This document shows, in pieces, positions 56,501 through 62,675 of a stretch of DNA of 64,000 bases. The position numbers and the translations under genes were made by a program. Origin of the DNA: Stercorarius parasiticus (lineage: Eukaryota > Chordata > Aves > Charadriiformes > Stercorariidae); assembly GCA_013396915.1 (NCBI GenBank), contig VWZL01002829.1, positions 42,307-106,306 of the forward strand. The letters run 5' to 3'. How positions within the stretch are numbered: position 1 is the stretch's first letter; each line of letters starts with the position of its first letter. The notes under the pieces were generated by a model, which was given only the letters and a program-made list of their open reading frames with translations, searched no databases and was not told the origin of the DNA.

Positions 56501-59500
56501 ACCTGGTGGGCAGATAGTGCTGGTGCCAGGATCCCCTCTGGAGCCAGAGTGTGGTCACGCATGTGACTACAGAAGAACTGCGGTTTCTCAAATGCCGCTC
56601 ATAAATATCAAGCTTGTGCAGTTTCTCATTGTAAAACACCAGGCTGAAGTTGGAAAAGCAGGTTTTGTTGCTTGTGTCCTTGTATCTTTAATCAGAACAT
56701 CGTCAGTGCAGAAATACCTGTTTTGAATAAGCCATATACATTAATTTATCATTGGCAAGATAGTAGGATGCTGCAGTGCTATAAAAATCTTTAATAGCAA
56801 GCAGCAATCTGAGCTTGGACATCTGAATTGCTTTTAAAATGTTAAAATTAATCTTCTAGATTAATTCTAATGTAACCTGAAGATAGAGTTTGTTGCAGTG
56901 TCATACCTGCATCCGCTAGTTTTCTAATAGTTATTGTGGGAATGTGAAAAACGCCACGGATCTTTTAAATGTAACAAAAGCAGGTTGAATTCAGCAGCCT
57001 TTCGTTCCGAAGAAGACAGGAAATCAAGATTTGAGGAAACTGCTGTAGGATTTGTTTTCAGTAGCAGTAACGCTTGCCAGTGTTTTCTTCTTGTAATATG
57101 CTTGCCGCACCGTGATAAAATGGTTTTTTGTGGGATTTGTATCGTAGGTTCTGCATGGAGTACTGACAGCTCAGGGAGAACAAGCAGCTGGCTGGTTCTT
57201 AGAAACCTCACACCCCAGGTAATGGAATTGTACAGAACTAGTTATGAAAAGGGACTTCTAAGAGATTTAAGAGATAAGAAGAACATTTCTCAACCTTGGT
57301 CATTTGGCTCATTTGAAGGGAAAATAATTATTCTGCATTTACTACAAGTGTCTATTTTCTACAGGGAATTTGATACCTTTTCAAAGTGCTGCCAAATCCA
57401 GTATGAACTTTTAATATTACAATTAGTCATTCAGTGTGCACCATTTACGTATGTGTAAGTTTGGAGGTAAATGATGTTTTAAAGCAGATAGATAGGTGTA
57501 AAATCTGCTTTTCCCATGGGTTTGTTTTGTTCCTCTCCTAAGTCTGTCAAACGCTCTAGTCCTCCATGCAGTGTCATTCACAAGGAAGAACATAAGTAAA
57601 GCCTTGAATGTAGACATCCAAATCAATCTTGGGGAAAATTTAGTTATATTTAAGAACCATATGTTTTTCTGTTGACTCATTTCTGGACTTCTAATGATAA
57701 CTATCATTTGTATCACCTAAATTTTGTGCTGAAAAACTATTAGAAACTCAGCGATAAATCTATAATTAAATTATTCTTACGGTAGAAGAACCTTTTCTTC
57801 TTTCACCTCTACTTCTCCTTTAGCTTTTAAAACTTGCTTAGTTAAAAAGCATTGAAGTCGCAAAAATACAGATAACCTCTCCCCACTTCCTTCTTACCAG
57901 ATTGATGGCTCCACACTGCGGACACTGTGTTTGCAACATGGCCCTCTGATAACATTCCACTTGAACCTGACACAAGGGAATGCTGTGGTCCGATACAGTT
58001 CCAAGGAAGAAGCAGCCAAGGCCCAAAAGTCTCTGCATATGTACGTTGCCGCTCGCTCTTTCCTTTGTTATGAAGCCAGTTCTATCTCAGAAATTATTTT
58101 CTGAGATATTTATTTGCCAGGACTCAGAACCGATCACCAGTTCAATCCTATTTGGGAAATTACTTAATGAGAGAGAGAAAAACTAATGGGGGCTAGATAC
58201 TCATATACTGCTGAATAAGAGGTGATTACAAAACTTGACAATAGATATTCACCATTAATAATGTTTTCAGTAAGGATTTGTCACCGATAAGGCTGCGAAG
58301 AATTTGTAAGATGTGATGAGAATTCCAAAGGAAGCTCAGAGAGAGCATAAGACGAGGTTTTAGCTTAGAGAGCAACAGAAGGGACAAAAGGATAATAAAT
58401 AAAGAATGTGTTCATGGTGGTCACCTTTTTTTTTAAAGGAGTTATGAAAGAAATGTGTGACAATAAAATGTGCTTTTTAGGTGTTTTAAAATCTATGGGA
58501 TAATTGGCATCGTGCACAAGAGCTGGAGAATTTCAGTGATAAAATTAGGGAAGATTAAGAATATGAAGACTGATGTTTTAAAACAATACTTAGATGCTTA
58601 GAGTTGGAAAGAAATTTTCCTTATCAACAGGTTATAGCACAAGTATAATGAAAAATACTGATCGTAGCAGAAACAACATTTGGAACTAGCTGTGTTACTC
58701 ACCCGATTACCCTCCCTGTACTGAGAGATTTAGGAGCAATGGTTACTCCATATGTAAAGTTGCAAATACTTGCCCATTATGAACCTGATTATCAGAAATT
58801 GTAGTAACAATAATTATATTAATGACCATATTCCTTTTTTAAACTGTTGACTATTCCTTAATCAAGTATTACGAAGCAGCATTCAGAACAATTGGAGATG
58901 AAAAATTGACCCATCTTAGTTCCATGACTTTAGATGTGGGCATCAGGTAAAAGAAATACTGGCAAAGGCAAAATGAATATGCAAGTTTATAGCTAAGTAC
59001 TTATTTTAAATATGTACATGGCAACGTCCTTGCATTGGCAGTGATCTGGAAGACCTCCGTTTAAATTGGTTTTTTGGTAGGTTGTGGCGTAACTATAGTT
59101 CCGCTGCTGGCAAGGACAGGACAGACCTTTCTGAATGAAAGGCTTGAGCTGCCTATGTGTTTGGTTTGCTGGCAGGGGCACAACGGTAAAATACAGTGGG
59201 ATTTGTGGAAGCCACCGGGACAGTATTAGAGTTCCAAGAGACAGCAGCCACTATCTGTTTCACAGATAAATGTTTACATGGAGTTGATGCCTGGAAAATC
59301 CATCACACAGCCAACAGCCTCAGATCCCATCTGATTTGGTGGGAGAAGTACTCTCTCACACTCTCCATCTCTGGTTGTGTGGGGTTTTTTCTATGTAAAT
59401 TAGGAGCAGCAGTGATTAATACTTTTTGAAAATTAATTTGAACTTTTATGAAGCATGCGTAATTTTCAAAGGCTGCGTTTGCATCTCTTCACTTACATAT

Positions 59501-60173
59501 TTAGGAAAGGTAGACATTCTTAACGATGTGATTTTCAGCAAGGAGCGTTTGTAGAATGCAGCTTGTTGGTGGCTTCCAGAGAAGAGGCTGTGGCAAAGGG
59601 CAATGGCCATTACAAACACATTTTATTCCAGCAATAGGACAGAGAAGTTTTTGTTCAAAGACTGCGATTGCTATAAGTGAGAGGATACGGCATCAGTCTT
59701 CATCTCAGATTCAACTTGGGGGGAAAAGGGATTTATATACATCTCTGATATTTCCAAAAGTGCCCTTTGCACCCTTGTTTAATGTCACCACACCTTTTGC
59801 TTTTGTCCCCAGGTGTGTCCTGGGAAACACTACCATCCTGGCCGAGTTCGCTGGCGAAGAAGAAGTCAACCGTTTCTTAGCCCAAGGCCAGGCGCTGCCA
59901 CCCACCTCCAGCTGGCAGTCCAACACTGGAACCAACCCCCCCCGCCTGGGCTCCTCCAGCAGCTCCCACGGCTTGGTGCGCCCCGATGCCGGGCACTGGA
60001 ACCCCCCCTGCCTAGGGGGCAAGGGCAGCAGCGACCTGCTGTGGGGGGGGGTGCCTCAGTACTCCAGCAGCCTTTGGGGACCCCCCAGCACCGACGACGG
60101 CAGAGTTATCGGAAGCCCGACACCTTTGAATACTCTTCTCCCGGGTGATCTTCTCAGTGGGGAGTCCATCTAG
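5229..60173 (+). CDS. TNRC6C: TNRC6C (GW182-family miRNA silencing scaffold), joined over 20 exons, 5' end outside window
   Basis: Cytoplasmic scaffold of the miRNA-induced silencing complex. It binds Argonaute through GW/WG tryptophans and recruits PABPC1, PAN2-PAN3 and CCR4-NOT to deadenylate and repress target mRNAs. Exons: 5229-5555, 21948-24539, 32199-32405, 33602-33768, 34983-35063, 35707-35764, 35975-36120, 42746-42895, 44146-44292, 44730-44852, 46228-46311, 46636-46867, 48604-48771, 49871-50062, 50210-50353, 53157-53273, 55625-55819, 57148-57218, 57901-58040, 59813-60173. All are flanked by AG and GT, and phases match throughout. From Met 22166 the product is 1718 residues, close to what I recall for short vertebrate TNRC6C. 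Domain order is AGO-binding GW region, UBA-like, Q-rich, PAM2, RRM, C-terminal tail. The gene is TNRC6C rather than TNRC6A or TNRC6B because the translation follows the C paralogue as I remember it, for example in the N-terminal [19 protein letters not shown] and the C-terminal PGDLLSGES. The first exon or exons of the long isoform are upstream of the window. Confidence 0.96.
6971..7025. repeat. Compound (TA)n/(GA)n microsatellite
   Basis: Alternating TA runs are followed by an uninterrupted AG run inside the large intron. Confidence 0.9.
13230..13960 (+). mobile_element. Decayed CR1-like LINE 3' region
   Basis: Scattered segments follow the order of a CR1 3' region. These are a 'gatgatacctagctgg' block, 'ctggtaaggcc', 'gagtccagtgtggggtactgtg', 'gagaacaagccttgcaaagag', 'atacctaaatggctgctgcaa', and finally 'gggaagatttaaggttagac' followed by 'gttaggaaaaac'. 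The divergence is high, so this is an old insertion, and the boundaries are approximate. I recognised it by pattern; it has not been aligned. The reading frames crossing it are short and not a gene. Confidence 0.55.
14386..14632 (+). mobile_element. CR1 LINE 3'-end fragment
   Basis: This is a textbook avian CR1 3' end. It has 'aactggaagagcggagattt', 'ggatattaggaagaaattct', 'cccagagaagctgtggctgc', a ggagcaacctggt block and 'ggtcccttccaacc', and ends near CATTCTGTGATTCTA. It is 5'-truncated, in sense orientation to TNRC6C, and less diverged than the neighbouring relic. Confidence 0.95.
15203..15242. repeat. GGA-rich low-complexity tract
   Basis: A purine tract of GGA/GAA units forms a short polypurine stretch in the large intron. 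Confidence 0.7.
15651..15858. repeat. GC-rich minisatellite with GGCAGGAGC-type units
   Basis: About 200 bp is built of degenerate units around GGCAGGAG(C/G) and GGAGCTG(C/G), imperfectly phased. Several reading frames are open on both strands because the repeat lacks stop codons. They give Gly/Gln/Ala/Arg-rich or Leu/Pro/Cys-rich translations that I regard as non-genic. Confidence 0.9.
16035..16520. promoter_or_regulatory. TNRC6C: CpG-rich intragenic patch, candidate alternative promoter
   Basis: I count about 18 CpG dinucleotides in roughly 210 bp at 16035-16250, and more around 16430-16500, in an intron that is otherwise AT-rich and CpG-poor. It lies upstream of the exon that carries the short-isoform Met at 22166. 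A donor-like CAG|GTATTT occurs at 16308/16309. The idea that it is a promoter for the short TNRC6C transcript is inference; an enhancer or unmethylated island without transcription would look the same. Confidence 0.4.
21948..24539 (+). CDS. TNRC6C: TNRC6C exon B, GW-repeat Argonaute-binding region
   Basis: This 2592-bp exon follows a cctttcag acceptor and ends at CCAG|GTATGA. It encodes the N-terminal effector region, with many Gly-Trp, Trp-Gly and Ser-Trp dipeptides in a Ser/Asn/Gly-rich disordered background. AGO-binding motif I ([16 protein letters not shown] and onward) lies at about 23476-23556. Motif II ([20 protein letters not shown] and onward) lies at about 24284-24362. Each pairs tryptophans that bind the PIWI-domain pockets of Argonaute. 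The internal Met codon at 22166 has A at -3 and G at +4 and starts the short isoform (MATGSAQGN...). Upstream of it the frame stays open to the acceptor ([17 protein letters not shown]), which supports the splice from exon A. Read-through past the donor would add only a few residues before a stop. Confidence 0.97.
22166..22168 (+). promoter_or_regulatory. TNRC6C: Short-isoform translation start
   Basis: The ATG in GTAGCATGG context has a purine at -3 and G at +4. It is the first in-frame ATG in exon B and gives [12 protein letters not shown], the N terminus I recall for the short vertebrate TNRC6C protein. Long-isoform transcripts would read through it as an internal Met. Confidence 0.75.
24540..32198. 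other. TNRC6C: TNRC6C intron (7.7 kb)
   Basis: It is AT-rich with no exon I can support. An AATA microsatellite lies at 28274-28290. 27900-28950 and 29440-30750 look like conserved noncoding sequence in texture, but this is unverified. 31780-31990 is a GC-rich patch of unknown origin. I see nothing distinctive at 24540-27300. The intron ends in the tandem acceptor TTCAGCAG. Confidence 0.7.
28274..28290. repeat. (AATA)n microsatellite
   Basis: A short run of about four AATA units is followed by a TA-rich stretch. Confidence 0.8.
32199..32405 (+). CDS. TNRC6C: TNRC6C exon C, GW-rich
   Basis: It encodes [20 protein letters not shown] and onward to AALCKP, with more WG/GW pairs in the distal AGO-binding region. 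It starts with two codon bases (GC) and ends with one (G) before GTACGT. The start is ambiguous because two AGs lie 3 bp apart: acceptance after 32195 gives an extra Ala, acceptance after 32198 does not. Both keep the frame. I chose 32199 because the human protein I recall has a different residue set at this junction and gives no help. Confidence 0.9.
32406..33601. other. TNRC6C: TNRC6C intron
   Basis: 1.2 kb with a strong GTACGT donor and a ctccag acceptor. No repeat or exon is recognised. Confidence 0.8.
33602..33768 (+). CDS. TNRC6C: TNRC6C exon D
   Basis: It encodes [17 protein letters not shown] and onward to [10 protein letters not shown]. This is an acidic, tryptophan-containing stretch ([11 protein letters not shown]) between the GW region and the UBA-like domain. 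The donor is AAG|GTAAGA and it ends in phase 0. Confidence 0.96.
33769..34982. other. TNRC6C: TNRC6C intron
   Basis: 1.2 kb of AT-rich sequence. No repeat or exon is recognised. Confidence 0.8.
34983..35063 (+). CDS. TNRC6C: TNRC6C exon E, UBA-like domain first half
   Basis: 27 codons in phase 0 encode [18 protein letters not shown] and onward to the UBA-typical TDMGFP loop (the MGF/MGFP signature of ubiquitin-associated folds). The UBA-like domain of TNRC6 proteins is conserved, but its ligand is not settled. Confidence 0.96.
35064..35706. other. TNRC6C: TNRC6C intron splitting the UBA-like domain
   Basis: 643 bp with no recognised features. Confidence 0.8.
35707..35764 (+). CDS. TNRC6C: TNRC6C exon F, UBA-like domain second half
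   Basis: 58 bp encode [19 protein letters not shown] plus one base of a Ser codon. This is the third helix region of the UBA-like fold ([15 protein letters not shown]). The donor is ATGA|GTAAGT. It is too short to be seen as a free reading frame. Confidence 0.96.
35975..36120 (+). CDS. TNRC6C: TNRC6C exon G
   Basis: It completes the Ser codon and encodes [20 protein letters not shown] and onward to [13 protein letters not shown], in phase 0 at the GTAAGT donor. The ISKESSMDR block is also present in TNRC6A. Confidence 0.97.
37802..37819. repeat. (CATG)n microsatellite
   Basis: Four tandem CATG units. The unit is self-complementary, so the tract is palindromic. Confidence 0.85.
42620..42651. 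repeat. Poly(T) tract
   Basis: About 30 T residues broken by two A, roughly 95 bp upstream of the exon H acceptor. It could be the tail of a minus-strand retroposed element, but no body is recognised beside it. Confidence 0.85.
42746..42895 (+). CDS. TNRC6C: TNRC6C exon H
   Basis: 50 codons in phase 0 encode [20 protein letters not shown] and onward to [10 protein letters not shown]. This is the Pro/Ser/Leu-rich linker between the UBA-like and Q-rich regions. The donor is CAG|GTAAGG. Confidence 0.97.
42896..44145. other. TNRC6C: TNRC6C intron
   Basis: 1.25 kb with no recognised repeats or exons. Confidence 0.8.
44146..44292 (+). CDS. TNRC6C: TNRC6C exon I
   Basis: 49 codons in phase 0 encode [20 protein letters not shown], then a Gln/Pro-rich stretch, then [17 protein letters not shown]. 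It marks the start of the Q-rich region. The donor is CAG|GTTAGA. Confidence 0.97.
44293..44729. other. TNRC6C: TNRC6C intron
   Basis: 437 bp with nothing distinctive. It ends in a cttttttag acceptor. Confidence 0.85.
44730..44852 (+). CDS. TNRC6C: TNRC6C exon J, Q-rich region
   Basis: 41 codons in phase 0 encode [20 protein letters not shown] and onward to [10 protein letters not shown], a predicted amphipathic helical, Gln-rich segment that in GW182 proteins contributes to P-body localisation. Confidence 0.97.
44853..46227. other. TNRC6C: TNRC6C intron with a G-rich tract
   Basis: 1.4 kb of AT-rich sequence apart from an abrupt G-rich tract at 45726-45751. It also has an A run at 45952-45961 and a T run at 46011-46020. 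Confidence 0.8.
45726..45751 (+). other. G-quadruplex-capable tract
   Basis: Five G runs of three or more (6, 5, 4, 3 and 5) are separated by loops of 1 to 6 bases, which satisfies the usual G3+N1-7 rule on the transcribed-RNA strand, so it could fold in the pre-mRNA. The surrounding sequence is AT-rich. Confidence 0.75.
46228..46311 (+). CDS. TNRC6C: TNRC6C exon K, Q-rich region
   Basis: 28 codons in phase 0 encode [20 protein letters not shown] and PMRQQEQQ. The donor is CAA|GTAGGT. Confidence 0.97.
46312..46635. other. TNRC6C: TNRC6C intron
   Basis: 324 bp with no features beyond a pyrimidine-rich acceptor (ctctctcttgccag). Confidence 0.85.
46636..46867 (+). CDS. TNRC6C: TNRC6C exon L, Q-rich region end and proline run
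   Basis: It encodes [20 protein letters not shown], then [20 protein letters not shown] and onward to [11 protein letters not shown] plus one base of Ala. CAG-rich codons give the trinucleotide-repeat character behind the gene name. The human paralogue as I recall it has a longer proline run here; this copy has four consecutive Pro. Confidence 0.97.
46868..48603. other. TNRC6C: TNRC6C intron with old LINE relic
   Basis: 1.7 kb. It contains the decayed LINE at about 47300-47720; the rest is unremarkable AT-rich sequence. Confidence 0.75.
47300..47720 (+). mobile_element. Decayed CR1/L3-like LINE 3' relic
   Basis: The order and wording follow a LINE 3' region: 'atgcagaaagagtgctgtgc', 'gatgattagaagtttcaaaa', 'agtctaaagagaaggcttga', 'atcttcaaaaacgtaaaaga', 'gctacaaaaaagttctcttg' and 'gcaagaggtaataa'. 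The 73-codon lysine/arginine-rich open frame at 47303-47524 is part of this relic and not a gene. It is highly diverged; family and ends are approximate. Confidence 0.5.
48604..48771 (+). CDS. TNRC6C: TNRC6C exon M
   Basis: It encodes (A)[20 protein letters not shown] and onward to [10 protein letters not shown] plus one base. The segment includes the conserved block [17 protein letters not shown]. The donor is CACG|GTATGT. Confidence 0.97.
48772..49870. other. TNRC6C: TNRC6C intron
   Basis: 1.1 kb, AT-rich. No repeat or exon is recognised. Confidence 0.8.
49871..50062 (+). CDS. TNRC6C: TNRC6C exon N
   Basis: It encodes (G)[20 protein letters not shown] and onward through [16 protein letters not shown] to [12 protein letters not shown], and carries the first part of the PAM2 region at its end. 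The donor is CCAG|GTAACA. Confidence 0.97.
50210..50353 (+). CDS. TNRC6C: TNRC6C exon O, PAM2 core
   Basis: It encodes (E)[19 protein letters not shown], then [20 protein letters not shown] and NRYLLKSG. The [10 protein letters not shown] core, with its Phe and Pro, is the GW182 version of the PAM2 motif that binds the MLLE domain of PABPC1. The donor is GGAG|GTAAAC. Confidence 0.97.
50354..53156. other. TNRC6C: TNRC6C intron (2.8 kb)
   Basis: AT-rich with no recognised repeat or exon. The last bases are a T/C-rich tract ending in ctgcag. Confidence 0.75.
53157..53273 (+). CDS. TNRC6C: TNRC6C exon P, Ser-rich silencing-domain segment
   Basis: It encodes (G)[19 protein letters not shown] and [19 protein letters not shown] plus one base, within the C-terminal silencing domain (M2 region). 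The donor is GCAG|GTACGA. Another frame over the same bases is open by chance. Confidence 0.97.
53274..55624. other. TNRC6C: TNRC6C intron (2.4 kb)
   Basis: It contains an A-rich (TAAAA)n-like tract at 54824-54861. Otherwise AT-rich, with no exon recognised. Confidence 0.75.
54824..54861. repeat. (TAAAA)n-like microsatellite
   Basis: Degenerate TAAAA and TTAAAA units are repeated about seven times. Confidence 0.85.
55625..55819 (+). CDS. TNRC6C: TNRC6C exon Q, tryptophan-containing silencing-domain segment
   Basis: It encodes (G)[19 protein letters not shown], then [20 protein letters not shown] and onward to [16 protein letters not shown]. Trp residues here belong to the region that binds CCR4-NOT in GW182 proteins. 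The donor G|GTACTC is weak (C at +6, no G at +5), and the frame stays open 46 codons into the intron before a stop at 55957-55959. Confidence 0.95.
55820..57147. other. TNRC6C: TNRC6C intron
   Basis: 1.3 kb, AT-rich, with no recognised repeat or exon. Confidence 0.8.
57148..57218 (+). CDS. TNRC6C: TNRC6C exon R, RRM start
   Basis: 71 bp encode (G)[19 protein letters not shown] and LTPQ, in phase 0 at the CAG|GTAATG donor. WLVLRNL is the first beta strand (RNP2-like) of the C-terminal RRM. Confidence 0.96.
57219..57900. other. TNRC6C: TNRC6C intron inside the RRM
   Basis: 682 bp with no recognised features. Confidence 0.8.
57901..58040 (+). CDS. TNRC6C: TNRC6C exon S, RRM middle
   Basis: It encodes [20 protein letters not shown], then [19 protein letters not shown] and KAQKSLH plus two bases of Met. 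The RNP1-like GNAVVRYSS lacks the aromatic residues used for RNA contact, in line with the known lack of RNA binding by the GW182 RRM. The donor is AT|GTACGT. Confidence 0.97.
58041..59812. other. TNRC6C: TNRC6C last intron
   Basis: 1.8 kb, AT-rich, with no recognised repeat or exon. It ends at tccccag. Confidence 0.8.
59813..60173 (+). CDS. TNRC6C: TNRC6C exon T, RRM end and C-terminal tail, with stop
   Basis: It encodes (M)[19 protein letters not shown] and [16 protein letters not shown], then a Gly/Ser-rich tail with Trp in [11 protein letters not shown] and a final [10 protein letters not shown], with the TAG stop at 60171-60173. The sequence is noticeably GC-rich at third positions compared with the other exons. 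It contains a run of eight C (59936-59943) and nine G (60043-60051) in frame. Confidence 0.98.
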
Positions 60174-60739
60174 GAAACAAAGAGGAAACAAAATGGAAAT
60201 AACAATCATCAGCACTAAAGGAAAAAATAAAAATTGTAACCCTTTCCAGTCCCGGGCTTGATGAAGAATCCAGCTTTAACAGATCAGACTGGCAGCCCTT
60301 TTTTTAGTACCTCTGTCCAATATCGACTATGAAACTGCAGAAGTCCTTGTGAACTGTTGAGGAAACAGTATGGGCTACTTTTGGTCAGTGTCACATGCTA
60401 ATGACAGGTTTTATTTTTGTTTTTTCATGGCTTTTTGTTTTATGTCGTCTTTTTATGTTTGTATGGTGATTTAAAAAAAAAAAACATACAACAAAGTATA
60501 AAAGCTGCTTAGAATAGGTCTATCATGAAGGGCACTTTTCAGAATTTGGGCTGGAAAGGGTTATTTTATCAACTTGGGGGGGGAAGGGGGAAATGAAAGC
60601 CTATTTAAAATGAGCCTGTGACTATTATGCACATTACCAGAGGCGGACCCAATAATCAGAAAGGGTGAAGTGTGATATTTACCATTGGTACAGAAAAGTA
60701 ATGAATCTGAATGGTAACTCTTGACTGTACAGGTTGAGC

Positions 60740-60770
60740 GGGGGGGGGAGGAGGGAGGGCAGGGTTGGGG
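60740..60770 (+). other. G-quadruplex-capable tract in 3' UTR
   Basis: A run of nine G is followed by G2, G3, G3, G3 and G4 runs with loops of one to five bases, all on the mRNA strand. RNA quadruplexes in 3' UTRs can affect translation, localisation and poly(A) site choice. Confidence 0.75.
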
Positions 60771-61094
60771 TATCTCTGTGTCCACTACTCCCATGGATCT
60801 GCCTATGCACATTACCCTTGTTTCATTACTTTTTTCATGTCATTTTTTAATCCCAAAAATAGAAAAAGTAAAAAAAAAAAAAAAACGACAAAAAAACCAA
60901 CAAAAAAACCCAACATATCAACATGCAAATACTTGAATCCAGCAGGCCAATAACAAAATGTGAACACTTTCTAAGTCTAATTATTACACTTCCAGGTCGG
61001 CATCAGTACACAAAAAACAGGCTCTAAGAATTTTTTTTTTTAAAGTTCGGACTATATGTTTTTGTTGGAACAGATGTACGTATGTGAGCGTGCT

Positions 61095-61114
61095 GGTGTG
61101 TGTGTGTGTGTGTG
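61095..61114 (+). repeat. (GT)n microsatellite in 3' UTR
   Basis: About ten GT units, transcribed as UG repeats, which are binding sites for CELF and TDP-43-type proteins. Confidence 0.9.
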
Positions 61115-61235
61115 CCTGTATGTGCGTGCCCACGTGTGGTTTAACTCAAAAGTGTGAATTTTTTTTCCTTTTATTCAGTATATGCTTTTTATTTGCTCAT
61201 TGGTCAAATGTTTAATTGTTATTAGCTTCTAACTT

Positions 61236-61243
61236 TGCACTGA
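61236..61243 (+). promoter_or_regulatory. Candidate miR-148/152 seed match overlapping a miR-130/301 match
   Basis: TGCACTGA is an 8-mer match for the miR-148/152 seed. With the preceding T, TTGCACT (61235-61241) matches the miR-130/301 seed. These are pattern matches only. Confidence 0.45.
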
Positions 61244-61352
61244 GTGTCCGCAGCCCTTCTTGTAGCTAATCCTATAATGTTAAAAAGAAAAAAAAAAAAA
61301 GAAAAAAAAGAAAGAAACTGATAGAAGGGGCCGGCGACAATTCACGTGTAAA

Positions 61353-61359
61353 TGTTTAC
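61353..61359 (+). promoter_or_regulatory. Candidate miR-30 seed match (7-mer)
   Basis: TGTTTAC pairs with miR-30 positions 2-8. Confidence 0.45.
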
Positions 61360-61657
61360 TCAAGGACTCTTATCGCATTTTAAAAATTACAGTGTGTATC
61401 TCTGGAGAATAATATGTATATCTACCTTTAGCGGCTTTTTATTGTGGACTAATGCAAGAAAATTATTACCGGAGTATTGCACCATTTTTCCATTCGGAAT
61501 ATAAAGTTTAAAAAAGAAAAAAAAAAATACTCTTGTTGAACTGTGGCCATAGATAATTGTAAAGAGTGGATAGTTCCCTTGCAAGCAGGAACAGAAACAA
61601 GCACTTGGACATAGGTTTTGACTGCTTTTGGAGGAGCCAGGAGTTTTGGCTCCCACC

Positions 61658-61665
61658 TGTTTACA
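61658..61665 (+). promoter_or_regulatory. Candidate miR-30 seed match (8-mer)
   Basis: TGTTTACA pairs with miR-30 positions 2-8 and carries the A opposite position 1. It lies about 300 bases downstream of the 7-mer match. Confidence 0.5.
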
Positions 61666-61716
61666 GACCTTTTTTTCTCCTTCAAACTTTAAAATAAAAA
61701 AGGAATTAAAAAGACA

Positions 61717-61760
61717 AAAAAAAAAAAAAAGAAAAAAAAAAAAAACAAAAAAAAAAAAAG
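61717..61760 (+). repeat. A-rich tract in 3' UTR
   Basis: Long A runs are broken by single G or C residues. An AATAAA at 61693-61698 lies just upstream, so this could be a proximal poly(A) site or simply an internal-priming trap for oligo(dT). Confidence 0.8.
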
Positions 61761-62648
61761 ACTTCCATCGTAAAGAAAACTATTTTCAGAATGAAGATAT
61801 GCTACTTCAGAGCTCTGGGATTGAACAGTGTTGTTGTATTATTCTTTTCTTTGGCCATTGCTGTGTACTATTTTTTTTTTTGTTGTTGTTTTCCTCCTCT
61901 TCGTCGAAGTGGCGAAAACTTTGTGATCACTATCTTGCACATGGTGGAAGATGTCTCAGGAAAGCCGGGTTTCCCGAGGAGCAACTCCACACCATTTCAT
62001 GTATTTTTAAAAACCCAACTCCTAGCACTGAAGATATTATTAAAAAACAAAAGAAAATAAAAAAAAGACAGTAAGAAAGAAGAAAATACCTAATCTAATG
62101 TGTAGCAGTTACATATTTACCAAATAATGGACTCAAAAGAAATAGATGTTTGAAGAGTGCTTTATATATTAAAAAATCGCTTTATGTTTAAAAAAAAAAA
62201 AAGATCAATGTTTTTGATTGTTTTGAAAGGAAGAAAGACAATGGAATAACATACACTTCACGTATGTTTTAAAAATTATATGAACATTGTGCTCCCTGCC
62301 TGCTTGGATCAGGAAACTTGTGCATTACATATTTTTTTTTTTTTTTGGAAGATTAGCTTTTTAATGGTTTTATCAGATTTAAAGGGTCCTGCAAGATTGC
62401 AAATTAACAAAAAGCTGGTTTTATAGAGGATCATGAACTATGCACAAACTGGGTTCAAGACTTGTTTTTTTCTCAAGTTTTAGTAGTGTATTTAGCTGAA
62501 TAACCTTTCCTCAGAGTAATTGCATCTCATTGCCATTACACGCCTCCTACATATATATTTTATATATATATNTCTCCTCATAGAATGTGATTGTTAAAGA
62601 ACATGCACCGAAAGTTGCTTTCAAGAGTACGAAGATTCTTTGAAACTT

Positions 62649-62654
62649 AATAAA
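62649..62654 (+). terminator. TNRC6C: Probable TNRC6C poly(A) signal
   Basis: AATAAA followed by T-rich and TGTGT-containing sequence within 50 bases, the usual arrangement of a cleavage site. Other AATAAA hexamers at 60226-60231 and 61693-61698 sit in A-rich sequence with weaker downstream elements. Confidence 0.65.
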
Positions 62655-62675
62655 TTGCAGTTTTTTCTTGGCTGT

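Larger units (their letters stand above)
60174..62675 (+). other. TNRC6C: TNRC6C 3' UTR
   Basis: It runs from the stop to a probable poly(A) site shortly after the AATAAA at 62649-62654. It holds a G-quadruplex-capable tract at 60740-60770, a GT microsatellite at 61095-61114, several long A runs (60870-60885, 61289-61315, 61717-61760), a T run at 62331-62346, microRNA seed matches (61236-61243, 61353-61359, 61658-61665), and an ambiguous base at 62572. The end is inferred; a longer UTR is possible. Confidence 0.7.

Noticed and set aside
59711..60215. Antisense and alternate-frame open frames over the last exon
   Set aside because: These are shadows of the GC-rich TNRC6C reading frame.
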